Below the pieces are notes generated by a model. The model searched no databases and was not told the DNA's origin. It worked only from the letters and a program-made list of their open reading frames with translations. From NCBI GenBank assembly GCA_036320915.1, contig JAXBDG010000004.1, positions 1,240,001-1,304,000 of the forward strand: 64,000 bases of DNA, written 5' to 3'. This document shows, in pieces, positions 32,407 to 44,605 of the stretch (its first letter is position 1; each line of letters starts with the position of its first letter). This DNA comes from Linnemannia elongata (lineage: Eukaryota; Mortierellomycota; Mortierellomycetes; Mortierellales; Mortierellaceae). The position numbers and the translations under genes were made by a program.

Positions 32407-35297
32407 TTAGGGCCCGCGTTGTCCGACTAGGATGTAATAGTCAATATACGACTTGTTCTCCTCGCACTCCCGGATCCAGCTCTGCACCATCGCTCCATAT
32501 GCCTTGGCTGACGCTACGTCCTTTGGGTAACTGGCACTTTCCCGAAGAGCCGCCTGCAGGTTCTGGAACATCAGTACCATGTTCTCAGCCATGGCCTCGC
32601 CTACCCGTCCACCCCAAGCTCCAACAGGTATCGAGAGCCTGTCCAACTTGACGTTTTGAAACCCCACTGCCTCCGACTCGCAGAGACGCTTCATTTTCTC
32701 GCCTGCAAAGTCAAAGTCCAACCCGCGTTCTTCCTGTAACAACCTAGAGATCCAACGCATCACCTCCCGTGTCCTTGGCCCTGCCCGGTGAACTCGCATG
32801 CAGGGCTCAAACAACTCGATCCACCCGCCCGGCTTCATTACTCTACGCAACTCCCTCAGGGCAACAGGCCAGTCGTCAATAGTGAGTCCGAGATACAGGA
32901 ATCGCTGGTACACAAAATCAAAGTAGTGATCCGGGAACGAAAGTCGACTCAAGATGTTGGACTGGACAAAGAGACAGTTGCTTGGCACTGGTTGAGACAT
33001 GCCAGGGAACAGGTCAGGGTTGAGGTCAACACCGTAAACAGTTGCGCTTGGATACTCCTTTGCCATTTCCTACATTAGATCGAAACAACAACAAAAAAAT
33101 ATGTGTGAGTCGAGCGCATCAAAAAAAAAGCGAGAAGAGAGATGAACGTAAAACAAAGCATAAAAAAGGGAACTTTGCAGCCAGCATGTTCCCATTTTGA
33201 GGTTTGTTTTGTGTTTTCTTGTGCAACTCCACAATACTAAAAGCGTGATAGTCAACACATGCGATCCATCGATGCGACGATGTTTTTGTCAAAGCTCAAA
33301 CTAGGGATAGCGTACCATAGCCCATTCTCCCAGTCCGCAGCCAGAATCCAGGATCCGGTCGATATCGTATCGAAGAGGAGCGTGAGCGTTCCCTCCTCCA
33401 ATATACTTCCACAGAGCGTGCTGTCCCTTTTGACTGTGTGTGAGCAGAGTGGAAGAAAGTGGACAAGAATGAAAAAGATATATACATATATATCCTTAGT
33501 AATAAGGACATGACACCTTTTGCTTTCGTGTATCTTTGTTGCCATTTGGCAATCCGTAGAAAGCTGTACCGTAAAGACCCAAGGCTTTGAAACATACCTG
33601 TCATGTACGCTGTGACTAATAGTTGGGATGCTGGATGCACTGAGTCGTTTCCTCTCCTCCATCCAGGCAAAGTTGGGAGAGGGTCTCTTCCTTGTCTTCA
33701 GACGACCATTATTCTCCTCCTCGAGCTCGGAGTTCTCCGATTCAGTGTCTGAAAGAGAGTCCATGCCATCCTCCTCGTCCTCCTCCTCTAATGCCTCGAT
33801 CAATGACAAGCCCTGGGGATGGTTGCCAAACAACGACCGTAGGGAGGACAGAGTAGAACTAGGTCGTAATCCTGGAGGAGGCTCATACAGGTCTGTAGTG
33901 TCGGAGGTCAGTTGCTCGATCTGCTCGGATGCTGTTGGGATGGTGAGGGATGAATCTGGGGTTTGTTGATCGATGGGCGAGCCGGGTGTTGAGGCGGCTG
34001 AGAGGCGAGACGAACTAGAGGAGACAGCCGAAGAGAGGGAGGAGATGGATGGAGTATTGAGCTTGGACCATGACATGACCAGTCGACCCACCCGAGGCTC
34101 TTTCTTAAGATTCTGCAGGGCTGGATTAGAGATAGGAAGAATAGGAGGAGGACTGGCAGGGGTGTTGCTGCGTCCGTGGCCGTAAAAGTGTCCATCAAAG
34201 TGGTGCTCTTGCTCCGAGAGGGTTGTCGATGGTGGATTGGAGGGGCCGTCGCCTTGCGCGGGGTTTGAATGGCTTTGGACAGTCTCCGGTTGAGAGGCTG
34301 CTGCTGCCGCCATCGCCGCTGCCGCTGCCGTGATAGAGTTTGGTCGCGGTTTCGAAACAGGTTGAGGCACTGAGGGTTTGTTCGCGCCATTGACAGACGA
34401 TACGGGGCTGGCAGGAGTGCTAGCAGGGGTGTTGGTGCCAGTATTGGTACGGCAAAGGGTGGGCACGTGGGGCAGGCCGGACATGTTACGACAAATGTTG
34501 TTGACGATCTTGACGCTCCCTGGTGGTTGGTAATACTGGTGGCAGTGAAAGTTGTATTGGTGTAGCATGTGGGCCGAGGACCTGGGCTTTTGTTTGAGCC
34601 AGTCCTTAGCCTCGGGAGAGGTTCCCAGGAGACGGAGGTCTGCAGAGAGTTGCTGCTGCTGTTGGCGGTAGTTGGAGTTATGGTCAAAGTCGTGGCTGGT
34701 AGGAGAGAGGGATGGTCCACCGTCGCCGTTTGAAGCAGTGCCTAGGCTGTTCTCTCGCCGTTGATTGCGGTGATCGGGATGGTTTTGCCGGGGAATAGCG
34801 ACTGGTGAGGAGGGGAGGGGACTGGAGGGTCCCTGAGAGGGAGGAGGTTTGATTGGACCATATGCATCATAGCCCTGTGTCGACAGCGAGGTGGTTGTGG
34901 TCGAGGCGGATATTGGGAGGGCCGTTGCAGAGACGGTTGGAGTAAGGGGTGAGTTCTCGGAGGATGATTTGTAATGGTAATGGGTGTGGGTGGGGGAGAC
35001 GATTGACGGTGCATAGGAGGTGCTATTGCTGGGGCGGGGACTGTTGGGTGATGTGCCTATGCGAGTCGAATAGAAGTTTGCCTGGCGGATAGAATCGACG
35101 TTGTTGTTACTGCTGTTGTCGTTGAGGTTGAGGACGTGAGGGCTGGAAGAGGAGTCCTCGGAGAGTTTGAGCTGCTGGAGCTGTAGTTTCTGGAGTTGCT
35201 GTCGTTGTTTGCGTTCGGAAGCGATGAACCTTTTCTTGGCTCTCCGCGTGAGCAGCTCGTTGACCTTATCCTGGTCTGCGCTGGATACGTTTCCCAT
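32407..35297 (-). CDS. SAM-dependent class I methyltransferase with long disordered N-terminus
   Basis: Three exons on the minus strand, 33598..35297, 33316..33433 and 32407..33069, give 826 residues. The catalytic domain is the last 260 residues. SAM motif I reads ILDSGCGLGEWAM (split by an intron before EMAKEYP), the acidic loop is YGVDLNPDLFP, and motif post-III is LRRVMKPGGWIELFEP. The first 570 residues are Ser/Pro/Gln/Asn-rich with an acidic patch near 520. The N-terminus MGNVSSADQ fits an N-myristoylation site (Gly2, Ser6), suggesting membrane attachment. The substrate is unknown; similar proteins form a large fungal methyltransferase family. Start is fixed by the MGN context and by the repeat-rich non-coding leader upstream. 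Confidence 0.9.
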
Positions 35298-35741
35298 GGC
35301 AACAGCTTACTGTGTGCACTCCAATTGTGAGAACAGGAGGGTGTATGGGTGTAAGAGTATGTGTATGCACTGTGTATGAGTGAGACAAATAAGGAAGAAG
35401 GTGGTTCGATTCCGTCTGAGAGTGAATATGAACTTTCAGACGAGAGTGAGAAGGGGAAAAGGTTGAATGAATGCAACAAGAGGGTTTGCGATTGAGTGAG
35501 TGTTCGTGAAGAGGAAGATGACGATGGATGAAGAGATGAATGAAAGAAGAAGAATGAATGAGTGGGAGGAGTGGATGCAGTTTATTGTGAGTGCTGTAAA
35601 GAGAGAGTATAGAGGCGGAAGGGAGGAGGAGTAGTAGAAGAAGATAAAGAAGACGACGACGAAGAGGAAGAAGAGGAAGAAGAGGAAGAAGAAAGAAGGG
35701 CGAGAACAGGGTGCGGGGAATAAAGGAGAGATGTACGTTGT

Positions 35742-35816
<75 letters not shown>
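35742..35816. repeat. TTG/GTT trinucleotide microsatellite, about 25 copies
   Basis: A nearly perfect TTG repeat of about 75 bases, 450 bases upstream of the methyltransferase ATG, on its coding strand (CAA)n. The same gene family region also encodes Gln runs, but this copy lies outside the reading frame of the gene. Confidence 0.9.
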
Positions 35817-36973
35817 GATTGCTAACCACGAGGGAAGAGGTGAGTGCAATTGATTGATTATTAAACAGGGCGTGAGTGTCGATGTCGAGGAAAAGGAAAG
35901 GGAGAAAGAGAAAGAGAAAAGAGAAAGAGAAGGTGAGTGAAGAAAGGAAAAAAAAAAAAAAAAAAAAAAAAAAGAGGGGGAGCAGGAAGACCACCTGAAG
36001 TCAAAATAATAAAGTATTAAGCAGGGTGGGGTGAGAGATGACCTACTCTATTTCTTTACTATTCACACAACTTCAACTCTACTCCCACACTCTCATCTCA
36101 TGCTCATGCTGTCTGTCCTATGGTGTCTATATCGAAACAAAAACGCTGCACATGTGCACACACGACATACATCAACAAACTCGTTTGTTTACTCTACTAT
36201 ACATCCTTTTTCCTTTCTCCTTCCCCTTCCCCCATCTGTGTGTGTGTGTGTGCGCGCATTTCACACAAATTAAATCACACCAACGACAAAAAACTTCTTT
36301 CCTGGTTCTCGACCTTTGTCTTGTCTTGTCTTGTCTTGTTTTGACTTGTCGTGTCCTTTGTTTTTAGGCGGCAAAAAAAGGAATTGGCAATGTCTCTCGC
36401 TCGGGATATAAGGAAAAACACTCCCAACTAAAGAAAGGCTACCTCAAATGTCGAACGAATAATAATAAATACGAATTCAGCTTGCGGCTTGATTGCAAGC
36501 GAAGGGAGAGGGAGAGTAGAAACAAGGTAGAGAACGAACAGAGGGCACTGTTACGAACCCATGGGTACCTTGGGAAGGGAACGTGCGTTTGCGTTTGATG
36601 TTTTTATTCCTCCATTTTCGATCTCCTTTTATCCTTCTCTCTTTCTCTCCTAACGGTCATTTTGTTTTTCTGTATCTTTGTCCTGGTAGTATTCATGCAT
36701 TTTGCTGTTTATTAGCACGCGCGTCCGATCGTCTTTTTTTTTTTTTTTTTTTTTTTTTCTTTAATTACTTCTTCTCTCAGTGCCTCAATGGTTCGTCCTG
36801 TCCTGTTCTGCTCTGCGTGTATGTTTGTGTGTTTGTGTGTCTGATCATAAATGACCATATAATCTATGGCCATCAGACATCAACAAAAGGTGCCCAGAGG
36901 GGAGGCTGTGCTGTCAACATCACCATCCACCACCACCACTTCACAAGTAATCCCCTTCCTCCCCTCAACACCC

Positions 36974-37189
36974 TCATTCGTCGCTGATTACCATCACTTT
37001 AAAATACCCGTGGGCTCTTAAAAAGATAAAGCGTGCGTGTTTGTATGTTTGTGCATGTCTGCGTGTCGTGTATGCTCTTTCCTTAGAAACAAAGTCCTTT
37101 CTCTTTGGCACTCCGAAGTCATAGTCACTAGGCTCAGCTCCTTTGAACCCTTGCCTTAACTTTCTTTGCCTTTCCCCTTGCCTTGCCAT
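36974..37189 (-). CDS. Possible small basic protein, unrecognised
   Basis: A frame of 71 residues from an ATG at 37189. The first 40 residues (MARQGERQRKLRQGFKG, then DYDFGVPKRKDF) have a balanced, charged composition unlike the homopolymer frames nearby. No family is recognised and there is no homology support. It could be chance. Confidence 0.2.
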   Translation of the reverse strand: MARQGERQRKLRQGFKGAEPSDYDFGVPKRKDFVSKERAYTTRRHAQTYKHARFIFLRAHGYFKVMVISDE

Positions 37190-37385
37190 GGTGTTACTCC
37201 TTTTTCTCCCCCCTGCTACCCCTCCGTGTATTATCCTCCTTCCTCTCCCTCTCTCTCCCTCTCTCTCTTTCACTTTCCTTGTCTCCTTTACTCTTGATTG
37301 ATGTCCTCTCTCTCCTTGAACCGCACTTCCTTCTCTCTCCCTGAAGATTACATTCTCTCCTTGGAGAATAGTTTGTTTCTTCTGG

Positions 37386-37386
<1 letters not shown>

Positions 37387-37428
<42 letters not shown>
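37387..37428. repeat. Poly-T tract (42)
   Basis: The longest homopolymer in the window. Confidence 0.9.
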
Positions 37429-37432
<4 letters not shown>

Positions 37433-37784
37433 GTTTGTTACTCGCCAACAAAGGATGTCTCCATGCTTGCACTTTTCTATCATTAAGAGAGAAAATGTCG
37501 CCAAGCCATCATCTCCCTTCTCATTCTTTCTTCTACCTCATCTTTCGACTGGACAACTGCGATTCTGAAAACAAACTAGATGAGTGGTCTGAATCAAACG
37601 CGAATGAAAAAAATAATCTCCTCTTATTTCATTGTTTTCCGTTTCCATCCATCAGCAAAGAAAAGATATCTTTCCGCTCTCCCGTCACCTCTCTTCCCTA
37701 CAACTCTCTTCTTCCTCTCTCGCCTCCTCTCACCGCAATCTCATTCAGTCGCTTCTCTCCTCACAACCTCGCCATAGTTGCCTC

Positions 37785-40700
37785 ATGACTTCGCCCAACA
37801 GTGGACACCACTCACAGGAGCACCAATCACCTTCCTCACCAGAACCTTCACCAGAACCTTCAGACATCATCGACACCAACCATACCGTCACCCGTCACCA
37901 ACTAGTAGATAGCAGCAACCCTAACCTTTCACATCATCCTCACCCTAACGCTACTCCCCACACCAGCCATCAACAATTCCTTAGTCCCCTTCGATTACAC
38001 AACTCCCTCCGCAGAGATGTCATCCACCACAATGTCGACTCTCGAACTATCGATCGCGCATCCACTGTGAGCGAACGCTCCAGAGCACGACACCACCATC
38101 CCAATAGAGCCTCATCTGCTTCTATGCCTCAGCTGCTTGCAGAAGCGGGGATAGACGACCTTACCCGATCCCCTAATCATGGACGACAATCAGTAACGCG
38201 TTCAGATATCGATTCACAAGCAGAGTCTAGTACCAGAGAGCGTAAGAGAAGAGTTGATCGACTGCAGCTCTCCCATTTTCCACACGGCCACCTTTCTAGG
38301 AGTGTCGAGTCGCCCACACCATCCGTCACTCCTCTCTCGCCAAACTCGATAAGGTCAGAAAAGAGCCGCCATTCTTCTACACGCCGCACCACTGGAGAAT
38401 CCGCAAAAGCTCAAGCAGCAGCCGCGGTAGAGCTGGCGGATCAACAGAATCTGAAGGTCATCACCAGGAGCATGAGCAGTTATCGGGTGGTTCAGCTACT
38501 GTATCAAACTGACGCTGATCTCTTTGACGCCATTCGAGATTGGAAAGAGAGGCACCCGGACCTATGGGTGGACGATGCCATTGACGCCTTTGGTAACTTG
38601 CTATATTATTCATGCACTCATATCCTTGAGCATGGAGATGATAGAGGAAAACGTCTAATCAATCCATGCCATGTCACATCTAGCTTCTGCTAGGGGCTCC
38701 GATGCATTGGCTCAGCTCGTGTATTCAACAGAGGCGTTCGACCTGGTTCTCAAGTATAGCGCATCCCACAAGGACCTAGGGCCTCTCTTTGACAACCACA
38801 ACCGACATAGCCAATCCTTACAGTCACCATCCATCGCTGCGCGGTCACCCTTCAAAAACAATCAACAAGGTCCTGGAGGTGACGGATCTTTCAGGTTGCC
38901 ATCGCCACTAGGATCTCCCTACCAGTCTTCACAGGCCAATCAGACTACTATGGACTCAACAGAATCGCCTTCTGTAAAACGTCACCCTTCGATCATCTCG
39001 CGACTCAGGCACTCACCGGCAAAGTTGTTTACTCGACCACAATCTCCAAGTTCATCCCTCAACTATGCAGCCAATTCACCAAGAACGTCAACGGATTTCA
39101 CAGGAGATCAACTGCACTCGAGCACTGCCTACCAGAACAGCCCCTCCATGTTTCAACAACAACCACAACAAGATAGCGTCCCAGTGTCGCCATCTCGATA
39201 CCCTTTTCAACCTCTTGAGCCACTGGACTGCTCCACCGACCTATTTCCAAGTGTAAAGTCTTCGACTGTTGTTGGCAACTCTGCGCAGACCTCCGGCGTG
39301 AGCTATGAGTCCAATGCCAACACCCCTCACCAATATGGCCCATTCCCACCACCGCCACCGCCACCACCAGCACCATCAATTTCAATACCATTTGATAATG
39401 AAGAACAGCTATCATCCCGTATGTGCGGTCCAGAAGAACAACAACAGAAGCAGCAAATAGCAACAGAAGAAAATCGAGGCATTCGGAAACGAAGGAGCCA
39501 ACGGCCGAGCAAGGCTAAGATGAGGGAATGGAAGATTCAGCTCCATCGACGTGATTTTCAGCTGGCAATGTTGAAGGAGGGGTTATTTCTGGAGTTGGAA
39601 AAGTCGATCGACTCAGACGCAGTGTATGTGAAAGTACTGGCACCTTTCTGGAGACTCGCAGAGGAGGCGCAGACAACCAACTGCAAGGCTGACCTCGCTG
39701 TAAGTCAATCAATCCCTTCTATTGTTCATTTTAGCGCATATTTTTGTTTGCCACTAAAAACACGATCGGCACGTTTCTCTGTTTCCTATTAGAGTTCGAT
39801 CTTACCTTCAATCCCATACATATCAAGGATCTTTCCAGCCATCTCGCGACTGTTCCCTTGCTTGAATCAACCTGGACTCGAGCAGCGAAGAGAGGCTGTG
39901 TTATTTAAGGCAGCCCGTCTTGCCGATTTTCATCTTGCAGAGCCAGGCAGGAGATGGTCCGACGTCGTGCGACATGCTGGCGCAATCCGGAAAGACGGGA
40001 CTCATGTTGGATCCCACTCTGGCACCGACAGCCGACCAGGCTTTTTTCAGACTAGTCGTCGAGGTTATTTGGTAGGCTGCTCTTTCATTTCACCTTAATG
40101 GCCAGGAAGGAGCAGGAATAGCATAATCGCAGGTATACTCACTCGCCTCTTTTTTTATTTTATTTCATCATGAGCCACTTAGGTGAACAGTATTATGATG
40201 AGAACAGAATCCAGGAACCATCCCTATGGTCGCAAGATGGGTTTACGATCCGCTCTGAGGCGTGGTGCATACCAAAAATTGTACTTTAGTTTGCACTTTG
40301 ACTGGAGGTGTTTGCCCTATTTCACATCGCAACGATTTTTACTCACGGCTTCTTTTTCTCTGCTCAACCTTCACATAGATTCGCACTGCATGATGGACCA
40401 TTCAAGTCGCAGTCAAAGTCGATGAACGAGGCAAACTACAGAGCACAGCTTCGAGTCAAATGGGCGCGACGATTTTGGAGGAGCCAACCGTTGGACCTCG
40501 TTAACGCATATTATGGCGAGCGGATTGGTGTCTACTTTGCCTGGCTGGGTCACTACACTAAGTGGTTGACATTACCAGCTGTCGTAGGAATGGCAGTGTT
40601 CGTCTTTGGTATCATCAACGCCGCACGGTAAGAGAACTCACGGTTCTTATTTACCTTTGCGTCATGAATTTCGTGGATGAAAAACAAAATGTTAATTTTT

Positions 40701-43619
40701 CATTTCTCTCTCTTACCCCCTTTACCTCTCGACGTAGCCTCAACAAGTTAGATGCAACACCTAACGCCCTGTTCGCGATCTTTGACAATGTGCTCACCAT
40801 GCCTTTTGCGCTCTTCATGTCAATGTGGTCAACAGTCTACATCGAATTCTGGAAGCGCGCGAACCAGTACTATGCCTTCCGCTGGAACATGATCGACTAC
40901 GAGAGGGTTGAACTTCCCAGGACCGAGTTTCGAGCTACCAGGGTCCGGTTCTCGCCCGTGACAGGGAAACGCGAGTTGTACTATCCTGTCTACTGGAAGG
41001 CGCTCCGTCTCTTTGCTAGTTCTGTCGCCGTCATCATTGCCGTAAGCTAGCGTCTGTTTTTTTTATGGTCAGCTATTTTTCTCTCACTCTCTCGTTGTTG
41101 CTAACGCTTTTCAACTTTTTGTTTGATTTTTCTAGGTGTTGGTTGTTATCGGATCGGTTGCTTGTCTGATGATATTCAAGGCGTGGTGCAGGCACCATCT
41201 TGGCGGTCCTTATGCGACGATAGTAGCTACTGCTATGCTCAATTTGATTATCATTATTATTCTTGGAGAGGTACGAGATATTAGTCATGGCATGGTTCAT
41301 CTTGCTTTTGATGTCAATGGCCTTTCTGACCCCAGTCCTTTATTTTTGATAACGACAGATATGGTGTCGTCTGGCGGAATGGTTGACTGACAAGGAGAAC
41401 CACAAATATACCGATGCGTATGAAGGTAACTGAACTGGTGGTGTACATTGAGAGAGTGTCGCCTTTTTTTCTTAATTTTGTGCGACCAACTAAACCAGTA
41501 TCTCTCCTCCATCGCGTAGATTCTCTCATCATCAAACGATATCTATTTGACTTTGCAAACATGTACGCCACTCTGTTCTACTATGCATTCTTCAAAGCGC
41601 CAGTAAGTCCTTCGTCCCTTCCTTTTTTTCAGCTTCCTTGCATGCGTCTTGCTTGTCTTGATGAGGATAGCCAAGACCATTTTCTCACCGTGCTTTTTTT
41701 TTTTTTTTTTGCTTTTCGATTCGAGCAATTCAGTTTGGTGGTAAGGTGCTGCACAGACCCGATCTGAGGGACACATGCCTTTACGACTCGTGCATCACTG
41801 AACTCACAGTCCAACTTGCAGTCGTATTCATCGGAAAACAGTTCCTCAACGGTCTATTCGAGATGGTCTTCCCGTAAGATGTGAAATGGCACATGCATGG
41901 TTCCTTTTTCGTGTTGTGGAACAAGTAACGGAAGAATGACGACGCAAATGCTAATGCGTAAAAAAATGGTTACATTTTGATAGGTGGATCAAGAAGACAT
42001 GGAACAGGAAAAAAATTCTTGCGGAGCAGGCGTTGAAGAGACTCGAGTTCCTCAAGGCGCGGAGACAGAATAGGACACCACAATGGGTCAAGGATGACGA
42101 GCTCCCCAGCTATGATGGTCGCATCCTGAAATGCTATCGGAAAACAGGTACTTTTTCGCACACATACTTGCTGAAGAGGGGGGGTTATTGCTTTAATCTC
42201 TATTGTTGTTATGCAACAGATTGAAGGCGCGTACTAACCACAACTGCCTTGATGAAAAAAAAACCCCCCAAACAAACATGAATGCTAGTTATCCAGTTTG
42301 GGTTTTGCACACTGTTTGTCACGTCGTTTCCTGTGGCCCCTGCGTTCGCATTGATCAACAACTGGATTGACCTTCGAATGGAGGCATATCGCCTGTTGAC
42401 ACAGTACCGCCGGCCCATCGCCTATCGCGCTCAGGACATTGGTAAAAATGCAACGGCTTCAAGACTCCATAGTATTTGATCAATGACTCCTTATTCACCT
42501 TATATTTCATTGGCCTGACCACACTCACATGGTCTTTTTCTCTCTCTCCCTCTTTCTGTCTCTCTTGTGCGTGCGAACATGGCAATAGGAATGTGGGAAA
42601 AAATCATGGAGTTCGTGTCGTTCACATCGGTCATCACAAACGCAGCTATTATCGCCTTCAGTTCCCTCTGGATCAAACAGAACCTCTTCATCAAATACCT
42701 CCACGCGACCAAAGACGAAGAGCTCCTCGCCGCCCAACTAGGCTTCATCCTAGTCTTTGAGCATGTAGTGTTCTTGTTCAAGATTATCCTCCGTGCTGCG
42801 ATCCCCAACGTACCACTAACGATCAAGTTGGCAGTCCAGCGGTCAAAGTATATGAGCCGTGTTGCGAATGAGGGGCTGGACTCGGAAATGGATGAGGATT
42901 ATGATGACGATGACATGGATAGTCTGAGTCAGTCGGATGAGACGGATACCCAGTCGTCGGACGATAATGACGATGACGATGATGATGATGAGACAGTGTC
43001 CAGGAGAGGGTCGAGTCTTTGGCGTGCACAGACTCATCTGGGTATTGGATCGAATACATCTGGAGGCGGGGATGAGGTTGATAGTGGTCAAGCTGATTCA
43101 GAGGGAGCCAAGAAAAATAGTCATCCAGGATTGGGTATGGTCCGTTCATGGAGCAGTCGGGTGCTGCAGTTTGGAGGGTCGTCATCGAAGAGGAAGAAGA
43201 ACAAGAGGAAGCATCAGAGGGAAATCAATGATGCAGGATTAAGAGGTAAGAACGGCGCAGCAACACTCTCGGCAGCTATGGCAGGAGCATTACCCAAGAT
43301 TCAAGAGACCCCACCGAGTATTCGATCAGAGAGTGTCGCAGGGACCAATGGAGCTGGAACTGGACCTGGTGCTGAGAGACGGAGACGACCTGAAGATTTC
43401 AATGAGTTGGATGACGGATATGGGGACAGTATCATGACTCAACAGCAACAAGAAAAAATACAGCATCCGTCGCCACTGGCACAGTCACCTATTGTTGGAA
43501 TTGACCGTCCTTTACACCCAAGCCAGTCTCTAAGCAGCCAGCGACGACCACCTATGCCTCAGCGCGCCAACACAGAGATGGACGGCGAATGGATCGTATT
43601 AGAGGAGAAAGGAATGTAG
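37785..43619 (+). CDS. Anoctamin (TMEM16/Ist2 family) membrane protein
   Basis: Fourteen exons: 37785..38592, 38684..39699, 39795..39899, 39941..40063, 40183..40280, 40379..40627, 40738..41041, 41136..41270, 41359..41425, 41520..41602, 41734..41873, 41984..42147, 42289..42441, 42589..43619; 1491 residues. Residues 1-550 are disordered. The dimerisation-type segment at about 555-605 contains LKEGLFLELEK and VKVLAPFWRLAEEA. The anoctamin core begins with GLRSALRRGAY and LHDGPFKS, then YYGERIGVYFAWLGHYTKWL, FWKRANQYYAFRWN, NMYATLFYYAFFKAPF, FVTSFPVAP-like and LFEHVV-like helices. A long acidic tail follows. Family members scramble phospholipids or conduct ions, and yeast Ist2 tethers ER to plasma membrane. 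Start could also be the in-frame ATG at 37632, but that stretch looks like a leader. Confidence 0.93.
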
Positions 43620-43684
43620 TGTGTGTACGATAAACGAGCAAGTCTTCAACCTTTTTTGTATTTGATTTTTACATTTGGAGATCA

Positions 43685-43704
43685 GGGGGGGGGGGGGGGG
43701 GGGG
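43685..43704. repeat. Poly-G tract (20)
   Basis: Uninterrupted G run 65 bases after the anoctamin stop, probably in its 3' untranslated region. Confidence 0.9.
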
Positions 43705-43907
43705 TTGATTTCTCTGACAAACAGTACAAAGGAGACATTCGGGAGTAAAGAGGACTACGGACCAAACTCTTCAGTGCACTATCTGCCAGTCACAGTCCGG
43801 TCCGGAGCCTGGCTCTGCGCAACAATTGTAGCTGCTCTTCACAGCTAAACGGAAGAAAATAAAACTAGATACGAATAAAGGGGAACCCTTCCCATCCTCT
43901 CCATCAA

Positions 43908-44126
43908 TTACAGCGTCCTCCTTCCAAACAAACTCTCCAACAGATGCTCGTCAGCAGCGCATGGATTCTTGGTCGCTCCAGGGCATGTCCGGTCCTCATG
44001 TGTGGCTAGCGAAGCGCCACAAGGGCAGAGACCATCACGCGTGATGTAGCCATATCCTTGACTCCAGCCACGACTGGAGCCTATGTATTTGGATGTCTTG
44101 TTCTTGGCAGAGATGCCTAGACTCAT
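43908..44126 (-). CDS. Small Cys/His-motif frame, probably a gene fragment
   Basis: A 72-residue frame containing CPCGASLATHEDRTC, a Cys-x-Cys...His...Cys arrangement resembling a short zinc knuckle, then CPGATKNPCAADEHLLE. A near-identical 21-bp stretch encoding GAS-ATHE recurs about 125 bases away in a different frame. The pair looks like the remains of a repeated zinc-binding module, perhaps from a larger or mobile gene. No family is recognised. The size, isolation and frame-shifted second copy favour a fragment. Confidence 0.35.
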   Translation of the reverse strand: MSLGISAKNKTSKYIGSSRGWSQGYGYITRDGLCPCGASLATHEDRTCPGATKNPCAADEHLLESLFGRRTL

Positions 44127-44145
44127 GTGTGGCTGGCGAAGCTCC
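43997..44145. repeat. 21-bp imperfect direct repeat pair
   Basis: CTCATGTGTGGCT(A/G)GCGAAGC occurs near 43997-44017 and again near 44123-44143, with one mismatch. Both copies lie in or beside the small Cys-containing frame. Confidence 0.75.
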
Positions 44146-44291
44146 AGTTTCCCATCTCTTCATTTTAGATAGGGTAAGCGAATCTGACGTAGTTCATATT
44201 ACAAAGGTAATAGACATGCTTAGGGTTTAAAAATGTCTAAAAATCAATCTCGGCAGCTCACTAAGCTGATACAGCTTAGAAAGGGTTTGAT

Positions 44292-44364
44292 GCTCGCATA
44301 GCTTAGTCGGTAGAGCGTTGTGCTAATAACGCAAAGGCCGCAGGTTCGATCCCTGCTGTGAGCA
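44292..44364 (+). tRNA. tRNA-Ile (anticodon AAU)
   Basis: A complete 73-nt cloverleaf without intron. Acceptor GCTCGCA pairs with TGTGAGC. The D arm GCTT/GAGC encloses AGTCGGTA. The anticodon stem TTGTG/CGCAA closes the loop CTAATAA, giving anticodon AAT. The T arm GCAGG/CCTGC encloses TTCGATC. A T5 run follows at 44368-44372, serving as pol III terminator. The tRNA lies 240 bases before the CAP start codon. Confidence 0.97.
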
Positions 44365-44605
44365 ATCTTTTTGCCATCAAGCGTCACCATCCCTGGTTTT
44401 CTATCCTGTATTTCTACATCTCGTCTTTGTGAATTTACTTTTTCTCTTCTCTTCTTCTTCACACTCTTACTTTCCTTTTCACGCACCTCACTCTTTTTTT
44501 TTTTTTTCTTTTTTTTTTTAACCTTCTCACGACAACTCCTCCTCCTCACTTCACGGGCATTAACCGCATCAACTTTCCCGCGCCTTTTTTCACTTATCCA
44601 CCCTC

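Larger units (their letters stand above)
35298..37784. other. 2.5-kb intergenic region, divergent promoters
   Basis: Upstream DNA of the methyltransferase (minus) and the anoctamin (plus). It contains the TTG microsatellite, A and T runs (37387-37428 is T42) and a short TTGTC repeat at about 36316-36339. A low-confidence small frame lies at 36974-37189. The last 150 bases are C/T-rich and read in frame with the anoctamin start, but look like a leader. Confidence 0.55.
43620..44291. other. Spacer with poly-G tract and relic repeat
   Basis: Holds a 20-G run at 43685-43704, the small Cys-containing frame at 43908-44126 and a 21-bp direct repeat. Otherwise A/T-rich, with no further gene. Confidence 0.6.

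Noticed and set aside
33908..34720. A 270-codon alternative frame inside the methyltransferase gene
   Set aside because: Thr/Pro-rich shadow in the disordered region. Only the called frame continues by splicing into the catalytic domain.
35436..35849. A poly-Gln/Leu protein over the TTG repeat
   Set aside because: The frame is created by the microsatellite; flanking residues are Phe/Leu/Ser noise.
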